From Vicingaceae bacterium (lineage in GTDB: Bacteria > Bacteroidota > Bacteroidia > Flavobacteriales_E > Vicingaceae), in NCBI GenBank assembly GCA_028336925.1, contig JAOKVV010000009.1, positions 1 through 47,838 of the forward strand: a stretch of DNA of 47,838 nucleotides, given 5' to 3'. The notes under the pieces are model-generated. The model did no database searches, was not told the origin of the DNA, and worked only from the letters and a program-made list of their open reading frames with translations. Numbering within the stretch: the stretch's first letter is position 1; each line of letters starts with the position of its first letter. The translations under genes were made by a program, and so were the position numbers. Below, one piece after another: positions 8,615 to 17,477 of the stretch.

Positions 8615-9331
8615 ATGAAATTAGATATTTTAGCCATAGGGGTTCATCCTGATGATGTTGAGCTTAGTGCTACGGGTACACTTTTAAAGGCAATTAGTCA
8701 AGGCAAAAAGGTGGGTATTTTAGATTTAACTCAAGGAGAGCTAGGTACCAGAGGCAGTGCTGAATTGCGTTTAATTGAGGCTCAAAATTCTGCAAAAATA
8801 CAAGGTCTTCATATAAGAGAGAATTTAGGAATGGCAGATGGGTTTTTTATGAACGATGAGTTTCACCAAAGAAAAATAATTCAAATTCTTAGAAAATACC
8901 AACCTGATGTAATTTTGTCAAACGCACCAACAGATAGACATCCTGATCATGGCCGAGCTTCGAAATTAGTTTCTGATGCTTGTTTTTATTCAGGTTTACG
9001 CAAAGTAGAAACTCAGTTGGATGGTGCAGTTCAACAAGAATGGCGTCCGAGAGCAATTTACAATTATATTCAAGATAGATATTTAGATCCTGATTTTGTG
9101 GTGGACTTTACACCATTCATAGATCAAAAGCTGGAGGCAATTATGGCATTTTCTTCTCAATTTTATGATCCCAATTCAGATGAACCGGAATCACCCATTT
9201 CATCTGAAAACTTTATACATCATATTAAAGGCAGGTGGTCTAATTTTGGTCGATTAATAAACGTAGACTACGCCGAGGGCTTTCTAGCTGAACGACCTTT
9301 TGGAGTAAGCGACATTACAGAGCTGTTGTAG
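8615..9331 (+). CDS. bshB1: Bacillithiol biosynthesis deacetylase BshB1
   Basis: 238 residues from the ATG at 8615. An in-frame ATG at 8594 lies inside gpx and adds seven residues not expected in the family, so I rejected it. The LmbE/PIG-L zinc site is visible: H11-P-D-D14 in GVHPDDVELSATG and H109-P-D-H112 in TDRHPDHGRA. The enzyme removes the acetyl group from N-acetylglucosaminyl-L-malate, the second step of bacillithiol synthesis. bshA and bshC are not in the window, which is usual because these genes are scattered in Bacteroidota. The 2-nt spacing from a thiol peroxidase suggests a shared oxidative-stress role. Confidence 0.9.
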   Translation: MKLDILAIGVHPDDVELSATGTLLKAISQGKKVGILDLTQGELGTRGSAELRLIEAQNSAKIQGLHIRENLGMADGFFMNDEFHQRKIIQILRKYQPDVILSNAPTDRHPDHGRASKLVSDACFYSGLRKVETQLDGAVQQEWRPRAIYNYIQDRYLDPDFVVDFTPFIDQKLEAIMAFSSQFYDPNSDEPESPISSENFIHHIKGRWSNFGRLINVDYAEGFLAERPFGVSDITELL

Positions 9332-9339
9332 ACATAATT

Positions 9340-9374
9340 AAGGAAGATACTCATCGAGTATCTTCCTTCCTATT
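9340..9374. terminator. Hairpin between convergent bshB1 and kelch gene
   Basis: A perfect 13-bp stem (9340-9352 with 9356-9368) and a 3-nt loop sit between two convergent genes. The plus-strand side continues CCTATTTT, a weak U-tract. It probably serves bshB1 and may stop transcription from the other side as well. Confidence 0.75.
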
Positions 9375-10577
9375 TTAATGAGCTATGATTACCTTTTTAA
9401 CTGAAGTATTATTTTTAGCTATTAAGCGTACAAAATAGGTTCCATTTTCAAAGTCTTTACAATCTATAGAGATCATTGATTCCAAAATATTTCCGTTACT
9501 AATTTCTTGTCCGTTTATTGAAAAAACAGTAAATGTTGCTCCTGGTATAGGTTCATTTAGATTGATAATTAATGTCTCTTTTGCAGGATTGAGATACACT
9601 TTCCATTGAATTACATTGTTCTGATTTTTATTACTAATCGAGGTTACTAAAGGTTTAAATGACCAAAACATATTTATATCTGAAACAATTGAATCAAAAC
9701 CACCTGCTATATAACCCACGTAACCAATTGTGAAATCAGCTGCAGAGGATCTTCTTTGTCCCGAGAATAAAGGTAAGGTATCCCATATATCTAGTACAGG
9801 ATCATATTCGTAATAGTCACCTAATACATTGGTGGTTACTAATTGATGACCACCACCGATAATTATTTTACCATTTACTTCAAAAGAAGTTCCATTTAAT
9901 CGCGCAGGACCTGGGCAGCTTGTCTTTTGTACCCAATTGTTAGAGTCAGGGTTGTATGCCCATAAATTTGAATGCATTTATAGACCATTGTGTCCATGAG
10001 TTAAATAAAGTAAACTATCTGCGTTAAACAAAACAGGGCCAGAAGTAGCTCCTGATGGAAGATTGGCCTTTTGGGACCAAACGTCAGTTGTTGGATCATA
10101 TTCCCACATCTGGCTTGAGTAAGGTCTGCTTCTGTTATAAGTTCCGCCTACAACATATCCTTTCCCTTTAAGACTTGCCCCTTTAGAGCCTCTTGTGCCA
10201 CTACCTGGAAAATTAGCTTTAGTTACCCATATATTGCTATCAGGGATATATTCCGCGAAATCGAAAAAGGTGCTTGTACCATTGTACCCTCCACCTGCAA
10301 AAACCCTATCGCCAATTGAAAAAGAAAACCCATTACTTCTTCCCGGTCCGGGGAAATTAGCTTTAGAAGTCCATGAGTCTAAAATAGGGTCATACTCATA
10401 AAGGGCATTGGTGTTTTGCCCCTGATTAATTTGACCAAATACGAAATAACCTTTTCCTTTGGAGCTCATACCTGTACACCTAGATGTGTTATTAGGAATA
10501 TCTGCTCTTTGCACCCAATTTTGGGACATCAAAGAAGTAGAGATTAAAAAAGATGAAATGATTAGTAATTTTTTCAT
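9375..10577 (-). pseudogene. Kelch-repeat secreted protein with T9SS sorting tail, interrupted by one in-frame TAA
   Basis: Reading 401 codons from the ATG at 10577, one frame encodes a signal peptide (MKKLLIISSFLISTSLMSQ), about five to six kelch blades (YEYDPILDSWTSKA, WEYDPTTDVWSQKA, YEYDPVLDIWDTLP and similar), and a C-terminal type IX secretion sorting domain ending in FENGTYFVRLIAKNNTSVKKVIIAH-type sequence. A TAA at 9978-9980 splits the frame between THGHNGL and MHSNLWAYN, inside a blade. The reading frame is unchanged across it, so this is a point nonsense mutation (or a sequencing error), not a frameshift. Longer in-frame starts upstream of 10577 run into the SixA-like gene and are not credible. 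If the stop is real, no sorting tail is made and the protein would not be secreted by T9SS. Confidence 0.8.
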
Positions 10578-10629
10578 AATTAACAATTTGTTATGTAGTC
10601 CCTTAGGAAGAAAGTTAAGGATTGTATTT

Positions 10630-11124
10630 TTACCGCAACGCTTTGGGGTAGATATATTCCTTAAGATTAGCGTTATTATAACTGGTTTCTTGCCAAGAAT
10701 CAATTTCAAATTTTAAATGACCAAACCCGGTAGTTGGCAAGCTGCCAATCCTTTGTCCACTATAATATTCAATGAGAAATGTTAATGTGGGGTTGTGTCC
10801 GATAATTAGAATTGATGAGATTTTATTATCAATAGACTCGATAAAATTTCTCATAAAAAAAGGAGATGCATCATAAATACGATCATCTCCCTCAATTTTA
10901 AAATTACTATTCTTTAATTTATTGCTGATGACTTTAGCGGTCATCGTTGTTCTTTTTGAACTACTGTAAATTACCTTTTCAATTGGTATACTCAATGAAT
11001 TTAACTTTGCTCCAATTAATTCAGCGTCCTCCAATCCTTTATTTGTTAGTTTCCTATCAAAATCAGGTTTTGCACCTGAGCTTTCTTCTGTTTTGGAATG
11101 CCGCATTAATATTAGGTGCTTCAT
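10630..11124 (-). CDS. SixA-like histidine phosphatase
   Basis: 164 residues, the size of SixA-type members of the histidine phosphatase superfamily. The catalytic RHG-type motif is R8-H9-S in LILMRHSKTEE, and the second conserved histidine is in LIIGHNPTL at about residues 105-113. E. coli SixA dephosphorylates phosphohistidine in phosphotransfer proteins, but bacteroidal members have no confirmed substrate. It starts 3 nt after the stop of the TerB-like gene, so the two form an operon. Confidence 0.85.
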   Translation of the reverse strand: MKHLILMRHSKTEESSGAKPDFDRKLTNKGLEDAELIGAKLNSLSIPIEKVIYSSSKRTTMTAKVISNKLKNSNFKIEGDDRIYDASPFFMRNFIESIDNKISSILIIGHNPTLTFLIEYYSGQRIGSLPTTGFGHLKFEIDSWQETSYNNANLKEYIYPKALR

Positions 11125-11127
11125 ATA

Positions 11128-11595
11128 TTATTCTCCAATTTTTGGATTGAAACTCTCTTTTTCAATTTTATTCATAAAAATAGGTAGTATGAAATACTCT
11201 AGAACTGATGAGTCAGATTCAAATATATGCTTTGCAAAGCTTTTTAAACTTGCAATAAGTTCTTTTGCATATACTAGGTTTAATTTTGGAAGTACTTGAT
11301 TAAGCTCTAATAGTTTTTCTTCTAAGTATGCTTCTTTAGCTTTTTGTCCTTCAGGTAGCTTGGCTAACTCTTCTTCAAATGCTTCTACAAAGTACGCTTC
11401 TGCTTGCACATAAAAATTATGCAATATATCTGGAGATGAATAAGTTCTTACATGCGACAGTTTTATGGATTCTGCCTTTTCATGTTTACTAACTATTCCA
11501 TCATCTGAAACTGCTGCAAGTAAAGCAACTATTGCAGGTGATTTTAATAATATAATTCTATCCTCTTCGTTTAATCGTTCTATTTCTGTTGGCAT
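11128..11595 (-). CDS. TerB-like hypothetical protein
   Basis: 155 residues, all helical by eye, with no signal peptide or membrane helix. The segment IVALLAAVSDDGIVSKHEKAE at about 22-42 resembles the acidic D-x-D-G-x-V-x-x-x-E turn of TerB-fold proteins, and FAKHIFESD near 118-126 would fit the second half. TerB domains bind metal and occur in stress or phage-response modules. I see no other ter genes nearby, so the function is open. It is cotranscribed with the SixA-like phosphatase. Confidence 0.6.
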   Translation of the reverse strand: MPTEIERLNEEDRIILLKSPAIVALLAAVSDDGIVSKHEKAESIKLSHVRTYSSPDILHNFYVQAEAYFVEAFEEELAKLPEGQKAKEAYLEEKLLELNQVLPKLNLVYAKELIASLKSFAKHIFESDSSVLEYFILPIFMNKIEKESFNPKIGE

Positions 11596-11623
11596 TATAA
11601 ATCAGTTTATCAGTTAATTTATA

Positions 11624-11631
11624 CAAATATA
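11624..11631 (-). promoter_or_regulatory. -7 box for the TerB-like/SixA operon
   Basis: The minus-strand octamer TATATTTG matches TAnnTTTG and ends 28 nt before the ATG at 11595. No convincing -33 element. Confidence 0.4.
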
Positions 11632-11676
11632 AATTAGTTTTATCAGAAATTTACAACAATTATTACAAAGATTGTC

Positions 11677-12078
11677 ATGAAGTATACGAATGAATTGGAT
11701 ACTGAGATAGCCTTCAAAACAAGTAGGAGTGGAGGCAAAGGTGGACAGCATGTGAATAAAACAGAAACGAAGGTTCTTTTAATGTTTGAAATTGTATCTT
11801 CTAAAATTCTCAAAAATAGTGAGAAGGATCGTTTACTTCTTAAACTAAAGAATCGAATCAATCAGGACGGCTATTTACTTCTACAAAATAGTAAATCTCG
11901 AAGTCAACTAACAAACAAAGAGTTAGTTGTTGTTGAGTTTTATCATTTGATAAACAAAGCATTATATATCCAAAAAAAGCGAAAATCTACCAAACCTACA
12001 AATGCATCAATTAAAAAACGGTTGGACTCTAAGAAGCGACAAGCTGAAAAAAAGAAAAATCGACGATCATCATATTAA
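11677..12078 (+). CDS. arfB: Alternative ribosome-rescue factor ArfB (YaeJ-type peptidyl-tRNA hydrolase)
   Basis: 133 residues. The release-factor catalytic loop is intact: GGKGGQHVNKTETKV at about 19-33, with G22-G23-Q24. The C-terminal tail is strongly basic (KKRLDSKKRQAEKKKNRRSS), as required to sit in the empty mRNA channel. ArfB hydrolyses peptidyl-tRNA on stalled ribosomes. Its stop codon overlaps the stop of the convergent pseudouridine synthase gene in the tetranucleotide TTAA. Confidence 0.92.
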   Translation: MKYTNELDTEIAFKTSRSGGKGGQHVNKTETKVLLMFEIVSSKILKNSEKDRLLLKLKNRINQDGYLLLQNSKSRSQLTNKELVVVEFYHLINKALYIQKKRKSTKPTNASIKKRLDSKKRQAEKKKNRRSSY

Positions 12079-12773
12079 GAACAAGCATTCCAAATTACTT
12101 CATCGGGGGTTGGAGCCGTAATTTCGATTAATTCTTTAGTAACAGGATGATTAAATTGAATGTTTCTAGCATGTAAGTGAATGGATGCATCCTTATTGGT
12201 TCTATCAAAACCATACTTAACATCTCCCTTGATTGAACTTCCGATGGTTGATAATTGTACCCTAATTTGATGATGTCTTCCCGTGTAGGGAGTGATTTCT
12301 AGTAAAAAATAACGATCAAGCTTTTTTAATACCTCATACTTTAAAGAGGATTCTTTGCTATCTTTATATTTATGGGCGTAGGCAAATGACTTATTTTTTT
12401 GTCTGTTTCTTAGTAAATGGTGTGTAATCTCTTCAACTTCTTTAGGTGGGTGGTTTTTCACTACAGCCCAATATGTTTTTTGAACCTGTTTATCTTGAAA
12501 TTGAGCATTCATTCGAGCTAATGCTTTACTAGTTTTTGCAAATAAAACCACGCCACTTACAGGTCGATCAATTCGATGTATAGTTCCTATAAAGGCGTCG
12601 CCTGGTTTATCGTATTTTTGTTTTAAATATGAAGCGACTATTTCATTTAGAGGCTTATCTCCAGTTTTGTCACCTTGTACAATATCCCCTGATAATTTAT
12701 TTACAGCTATTAAATGATTGTCCTCGAACAATACTTCCAGTTTTCTGGCCATATTAGTATTGTTCATTTTCAT
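12075..12773 (-). CDS. RluA-family RNA pseudouridine synthase
   Basis: 232 residues. The catalytic aspartate is D69 in [19 protein letters not shown], the signature of the RluA family. There is no S4 domain at the N-terminus, so it is of the short type (compare RluC-like enzymes that lack S4). The target could be rRNA or tRNA and cannot be told from sequence. The ATG at 12773 overlaps panB by 20 nt; a second ATG at 12752 starts just after the panB stop and begins [13 protein letters not shown], which is an equally plausible start. Confidence 0.88.
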   Translation of the reverse strand: MKMNNTNMARKLEVLFEDNHLIAVNKLSGDIVQGDKTGDKPLNEIVASYLKQKYDKPGDAFIGTIHRIDRPVSGVVLFAKTSKALARMNAQFQDKQVQKTYWAVVKNHPPKEVEEITHHLLRNRQKNKSFAYAHKYKDSKESSLKYEVLKKLDRYFLLEITPYTGRHHQIRVQLSTIGSSIKGDVKYGFDRTNKDASIHLHARNIQFNHPVTKELIEITAPTPDEVIWNACS

Positions 12774-13575
12774 TTGGAAAATCTTTTGACTTAACGTCTT
12801 TAATATATTCCATTACTGAATTGCCCATCTGTTCGTATAAATTATTATAACGTCTTATAAATCTAGGATTGAATTCATTCGTTATACCAAGTAAATCATG
12901 AATAACCAAAACTTGGCCATCAACACCATTTCCGGCTCCGATCCCAATTATTGGTATCGTTACAGATTCTGCAACTTTTTTAGCTAATTGAGCTGGAATT
13001 TTTTCAAGAACGATGCTAAAGCAACCTGCCTCTTCTAATAATTTGGCATCTTCTATAAGTTTTTTTGCTTCTTCTTCTTCTCTAGCTCTTACGACATAGG
13101 TCCCAAATTTATAGATAGATTGAGGGGTTAACCCTAAATGGCCCATTACAGGAATTCCTGCAGATAAAATTCGTTGAATAGATTCTAAAATTTCACTGCC
13201 ACCTTCTAACTTTACAGCATGCGCACCCGACTCTTTCATAATTCTAATCGCTGAGGATAGTGCTTCTTTTGAGTTTCCTTGATAGGTTCCAAAGGGCAAA
13301 TCAACAACTACTAGACAATGTTCAATTGCCCTTACCACAGACGATGCATGATAAATCATCTGATCTAAAGTGATTGGGAGAGTAGTCTCATGGCCTGCCA
13401 TAACATTTGAAGCAGAGTCTCCTACAAGGATAATGTCAATTCCTGCTTTGTCTATAATTTTAGCCATAGAGAAATCGTAAGCAGTAAGCATTGAGATTTT
13501 TTCACCTTTAATCTTCATTTCCTGCAAGGTGTGCGTAGTTATTCTTTTTATGTTTTTTGATTTGGCTGTAGACAT
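12754..13575 (-). CDS. panB: 3-methyl-2-oxobutanoate hydroxymethyltransferase
   Basis: 273 residues, standard PanB length. Conserved blocks visible are [18 protein letters not shown] (about 28-45), [16 protein letters not shown] with the metal-binding D53 (about 50-65), HAVKLEGG (about 118-125), and [17 protein letters not shown] near 205. The enzyme makes ketopantoate from alpha-ketoisovalerate and methylene-tetrahydrofolate, the first committed step to pantothenate and CoA. No other pan gene is adjacent. It heads an operon with the pseudouridine synthase. Confidence 0.95.
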   Translation of the reverse strand: MSTAKSKNIKRITTHTLQEMKIKGEKISMLTAYDFSMAKIIDKAGIDIILVGDSASNVMAGHETTLPITLDQMIYHASSVVRAIEHCLVVVDLPFGTYQGNSKEALSSAIRIMKESGAHAVKLEGGSEILESIQRILSAGIPVMGHLGLTPQSIYKFGTYVVRAREEEEAKKLIEDAKLLEEAGCFSIVLEKIPAQLAKKVAESVTIPIIGIGAGNGVDGQVLVIHDLLGITNEFNPRFIRRYNNLYEQMGNSVMEYIKDVKSKDFPNENEQY

Positions 13576-13609
13576 AGTTTCGATTTAGTGTGTCTCTTAA
13601 CTTAAAAAA

Positions 13610-13617
13610 CAAAACTA
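13610..13617 (-). promoter_or_regulatory. -7 box for panB
   Basis: The minus-strand octamer TAGTTTTG matches TAnnTTTG and ends 34 nt before the panB ATG. No clear -33. Confidence 0.4.
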
Positions 13618-13660
13618 CCAATCTATTTTGTGAATATTTTAAATTAGTAATTTAGCGGTT

Positions 13661-14728
13661 ATGAAAAAATGGAATCTAGGAATATTTGGCCTTTTTATGG
13701 CAGTGCTTACCAGTTGTGAAACAGATGTTGACTTAATTCAAGAGTATGAATCACAGTCATTTATTTTTGGATTGTTGGATCAGCATGAAAATACACAGTA
13801 TGTTAGAGTAAATAAGGCTTTTCTAGGAACTCTGAATATAAATGATATGGCTAGTGTTCGCGATTCCATTCATTATCAACCTGGAGATTTAAAAATTGAA
13901 ATCAATCTTAAGTCATATTTGAATAGACAAGGTAGAATTGATATAGACCGAAATGAAACGTATGAGCTTCAGGAGCTTATTCACAGCAAAGATACTGGAT
14001 TTTTCAATAACGATGATTACATTGTTTATTACATGACTAATCCAATAGTGCAACAAGAAAACTTTGAACAAGTTGACTATCAGTTATACGTTACCAATAA
14101 TCTCACAGGTAGAGTGGATAGTGCAAATAGTCCAATACAATTGATAAAGGATGTAATATTAAAATACCCAAACCCGAATACTAATATTGCCTCTTTTACC
14201 AAGTTCAGTTCTGCGGGTTATCAGTTATTACCAACTTACGATATTGAATGGGAATCTACCCTTAATGCGGATAAACATGAAACCTATGTTAGGTTTTATT
14301 ATGACGAAATCACCTTGAGTACAAAAGATACTACCACTTATTTTTTTGATTATTTTGTAGGGAATTCTTATAATTCAGGAGGTAATTCAGGTAGAAATTT
14401 AAAAGCTAATTTTTCCGCTGAAAATTTTTACAAAGAAATTGGCAATCAACTTGAAGTAATAACAGGTATACAAAGAATAAGACCAAGGATACAAATTTAT
14501 ATGATCATAGCTAGTCAAGATTTTTCTTTATACATAGATGCTTCAGCCCCGACAAATGATATTAACCAAAATAGACCTAACTATTCCAACCTCTCTAATG
14601 GGTTAGGTATTTTTGGTGCTAGAAATGAAAAATTTGTGACCAATAGAGATTTGAACTTTAATCAAGGTAGTTTAGAAGTGCTTATTAGCTATCAAGCAAC
14701 ACGAAATTTAAGTTTTAAACAGATCTAG
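13661..14728 (+). CDS. DUF4249-like outer-surface lipoprotein
   Basis: 355 residues. A lipoprotein signal peptide ends in the lipobox LTSC at about residues 16-19. The first strand after it (ESQSFIFGLLDQHENTQYVRV) and the C-terminal segment NLSNGLGIFGAR at about 310-321 resemble DUF4249 proteins, which usually accompany a TonB receptor of the SusC type. No receptor is adjacent here; the next receptor is 3 kb away and divergent in orientation. Role unknown; probably outer-membrane lipoprotein. Confidence 0.65.
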   Translation: MKKWNLGIFGLFMAVLTSCETDVDLIQEYESQSFIFGLLDQHENTQYVRVNKAFLGTLNINDMASVRDSIHYQPGDLKIEINLKSYLNRQGRIDIDRNETYELQELIHSKDTGFFNNDDYIVYYMTNPIVQQENFEQVDYQLYVTNNLTGRVDSANSPIQLIKDVILKYPNPNTNIASFTKFSSAGYQLLPTYDIEWESTLNADKHETYVRFYYDEITLSTKDTTTYFFDYFVGNSYNSGGNSGRNLKANFSAENFYKEIGNQLEVITGIQRIRPRIQIYMIIASQDFSLYIDASAPTNDINQNRPNYSNLSNGLGIFGARNEKFVTNRDLNFNQGSLEVLISYQATRNLSFKQI

Positions 14729-14809
14729 AAGCTGACTTTTTGTCACCTCGATGTCAGCTTTACACCACTTAATATTTATTAATTGTGTCATATTTTCAAT
14801 AAATGACAT

Positions 14810-14842
14810 CCATTTGCTGATGGCATAAACATTGCCAAATGG
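14810..14842. promoter_or_regulatory. Inverted repeat upstream of dnaK
   Basis: CCATTTG (14810-14816) and CAAATGG (14836-14842) form a perfect 7-bp inverted repeat 47 nt upstream of the dnaK ATG. It is not the CIRCE element bound by HrcA. It could be an operator or part of the mRNA leader. No TAnnTTTG box was found between here and the start. Confidence 0.3.
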
Positions 14843-14889
14843 AAGCTGTAATAAAACGAAATGTTGAACAACCGAATAAATATTAAATT

Positions 14890-16788
14890 ATGAGTAAGAT
14901 TATTGGAATCGACTTAGGAACAACCAACTCATGTGTATCCGTTATGGAAGGGAATGAGCCTGTTGTAATTCCTAATAGCGAAGGGAAAAGAACAACACCT
15001 TCAATTGTAGCCTTTATAGAAGGTGGTGAGAGAAAGGTGGGAGATCCTGCAAAAAGACAAGCCATCACCAACCCAACCAAGACGATTTCGTCTATCAAAA
15101 GGTTTATGGGTAATAAATTTAGCGAGATTGAGAAGGAAGTAGGTCGTGTACCTTACAAGGTAGTAAAAGGCGATAACGATACAGCTAGAGTTCAAATCGA
15201 CGATAGAATGTATACGCCTCAAGAAATCTCTGCTATGGTTCTTCAAAAAATGAAGAAGACTGCTGAAGATTATCTTGGTACATCTGTATCAGAAGCAGTT
15301 ATTACTGTTCCTGCTTATTTTAATGACGCTCAACGTCAGGCTACAAAAGAAGCAGGTGAAATTGCAGGGTTAAAAGTTAGAAGAATAATTAACGAGCCTA
15401 CTGCAGCAGCTTTAGCTTATGGTATGGATAAGAAAAGTCAAGACGTAAACATTGCAGTTTTTGACTGTGGTGGTGGTACTCATGACGTTTCTATCTTAGA
15501 ATTAGGTGATGGTGTTTTCGAAGTAAAGTCAACTGATGGAGATACGCATTTAGGTGGTGATGACTTTGATCAAGTATTGATTGATTGGTTAGCTAATGAA
15601 TTTAAAAACGACGAAGACATTGATTTAAGAAAAGATCCAATGGCACTTCAACGTTTAAAAGAAGCAGCTGAAAAGGCAAAGATTGAATTATCTAGTTCTT
15701 CCACTACTGAAATTAATCTTCCTTATGTTACTGCCACTGCATCAGGCCCAAAGCACCTTGTTAGATCATTGTCAAGAGCTAAGTTTGAGCAATTGGCAGA
15801 TGAGCTAATCAAGAGAACTATTGAGCCATGTAGAACAGCATTGAAAGCTGCAGGAATGTCTGTTAGCGATATTGATGAAGTTATATTAGTTGGTGGTTCA
15901 ACTCGTATTCCGGCAATTCAAGATGCTGTAAAAGCATTCTTTGGTAAAGAGCCATCTAAAGGAGTAAACCCTGATGAAGTAGTAGCAATTGGTGCTGCAA
16001 TTCAAGGTGGTGTTTTAACTGGAGAAGTTAAAGATGTACTTTTATTAGATGTTACGCCACTTTCATTAGGAATTGAAACAATGGGTGGTGTTATGACTAG
16101 ACTAATTGAGTCAAATACAACTATTCCTACTAAAAAGTCAGAGACATTCTCAACTGCATCAGACAATCAGCCTTCTGTTGAGATACATGTATTACAAGGA
16201 GAACGTCCAATGGCTGCAGGTAATAAAACGATTGGTCGATTCCATTTAGATGGAATTCCACCTGCACAAAGAGGTGTGCCTCAGATTGAGGTGACTTTTG
16301 ATATTGATGCTAATGGTATATTAAATGTATCTGCAAAAGATAAAGCTACCAACAAAGAGCAAAGTATCCGAATTGAAGCTTCATCTGGTTTGAGTGAAGA
16401 AGATATCGCAAAAATGAAGCGAGATGCTGAAGAAAATGCGGAGTCTGATAAGGCTGCTAAAGATAAGGTAGAGAAACTCAACCAAGCAGATTCATTGATT
16501 TTCCAAACAGAAAAGCAATTAAAAGAGTTTGGAGATAAGTTGCCTGCTGACAAAAAAGAGCCAATCGAGAAAGCATTAGCTGAATTGAAAACAGCTTATG
16601 AAGGTCAAGATTTGGCAGCTATTGAGCCTGCAATGGAGAAATTAAATACCATTTTCCAAGAAGCTGCACAAACGATGTATCAGAATACAGATGGAGCACC
16701 TGAAGGTGGAGCCGCGCAAGACGGATCAAATGAAGGTGATGAAGTTACTGATGTTGATTTCGAAGAAGTAACAGAGGATAAAAAATAA
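14890..16788 (+). CDS. dnaK: Chaperone DnaK (Hsp70)
   Basis: 632 residues. The N-terminal ATPase domain begins [18 protein letters not shown]. The second phosphate-binding loop reads [13 protein letters not shown] at about 193-205, a variant common in this phylum. The substrate-binding domain starts near 390 with [14 protein letters not shown]. The C-terminal tail ends [15 protein letters not shown], close to the conserved EEVD-like acidic tail of bacterial DnaK. It folds and protects proteins with DnaJ and GrpE, neither of which is adjacent. It is monocistronic, with its own terminator downstream. Confidence 0.97.
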   Translation: MSKIIGIDLGTTNSCVSVMEGNEPVVIPNSEGKRTTPSIVAFIEGGERKVGDPAKRQAITNPTKTISSIKRFMGNKFSEIEKEVGRVPYKVVKGDNDTARVQIDDRMYTPQEISAMVLQKMKKTAEDYLGTSVSEAVITVPAYFNDAQRQATKEAGEIAGLKVRRIINEPTAAALAYGMDKKSQDVNIAVFDCGGGTHDVSILELGDGVFEVKSTDGDTHLGGDDFDQVLIDWLANEFKNDEDIDLRKDPMALQRLKEAAEKAKIELSSSSTTEINLPYVTATASGPKHLVRSLSRAKFEQLADELIKRTIEPCRTALKAAGMSVSDIDEVILVGGSTRIPAIQDAVKAFFGKEPSKGVNPDEVVAIGAAIQGGVLTGEVKDVLLLDVTPLSLGIETMGGVMTRLIESNTTIPTKKSETFSTASDNQPSVEIHVLQGERPMAAGNKTIGRFHLDGIPPAQRGVPQIEVTFDIDANGILNVSAKDKATNKEQSIRIEASSGLSEEDIAKMKRDAEENAESDKAAKDKVEKLNQADSLIFQTEKQLKEFGDKLPADKKEPIEKALAELKTAYEGQDLAAIEPAMEKLNTIFQEAAQTMYQNTDGAPEGGAAQDGSNEGDEVTDVDFEEVTEDKK

Positions 16789-16809
16789 GATAAGTAGTTT
16801 ATTATTTTT

Positions 16810-16842
16810 AAGGTCGTGTCTTAGTTGATATGACCTTTTTTT
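16810..16842 (+). terminator. dnaK terminator
   Basis: An 11-bp stem with two G-U pairs (16810-16820 with 16827-16837), a 6-nt loop and a T-rich tail, 21 nt after the dnaK stop. Confidence 0.85.
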
Positions 16843-17477
16843 ATACATCTAAATTATTATTATCGTTTGTATTATGTCGACTTGATTTTCAATTATATTA
16901 AATTGCACTAGTGTACGATTAAACATTAAAAGCGATTTGCATTCAGCAAATTGAATATCTTGATCTAATCAATAATCAGATTTTAATTTATATCAACTAT
17001 CATTAGTGTGCGATAAAAAAACAAAAGCATACCTAATTATTAAGCCATGTAGGTATAACTATTTTATATTAAGCACATAATTTGGGAAAATTAAATCACT
17101 TTCTGTTAAAAGTTAAACAGGGGCTTACTTTTTAATTTTAAACTTAAAGGAGCTAAAGGAACATATCAATTCCAATATAATTTGTAGAAGCTTTTTCAAG
17201 GCCTTAAAATTTTGGTTCATTTTGGATCTTTGCCCGTCCTTGTTCAAAAGCCTGGAAGACAAAAGAACATCATAGAAACGTTTTACTTCAACAACAAAAT
17301 TCAAGTGACAACTTAAAATTAACATTCGTTTTCGATTCAAAATTTTTACTCGGACAATAGTGATTAAATTTATTGAATTTGTTCTTATACTGAAATTACC
17401 AACTAAATTGGTAAAATAGATAGTTGAGAATATTTTTAACCTCAATATTAGAATTCAAAACGAACAAACGTAGAATG
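16843..17477. other. AT-rich gene-poor interval between dnaK and the TonB receptor
   Basis: No gene that I can support. It holds an imperfect direct repeat (see separate entry), a small hairpin at 16935-16951, and one minus-strand open frame of 106 codons (17125-17445) that I do not recognise. That frame is hydrophobic and lysine-rich, with a segment KALKKLLQIILEL; its base composition from about 17130 to 17290 is less AT-rich than the surroundings and could be a gene relic. Nothing identifies a mobile element. Confidence 0.5.
16909..17028. repeat. Imperfect 25-nt direct repeat, 95-nt period
   Basis: The copies at 16909-16933 and 17004-17028 agree at 20 of 25 positions by eye. Each begins TAGTGT, continues CGAT at positions 8-11 and ends AAAAGC. 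The first copy runs directly into a hairpin, ATTTGC (16935-16940) with GCAAAT (16946-16951). Confidence 0.5.

Noticed and set aside
10578-10709. Longer N-terminus for the kelch protein
   Set aside because: It overlaps the well-supported SixA-like gene by 80 nt, and a clear signal peptide begins at 10577.
17125-17445. 106-codon minus-strand frame as a gene
   Set aside because: No recognisable family, no promoter, and the N-terminal part is AT-rich and low in coding character. Kept only as a remark on the interval.
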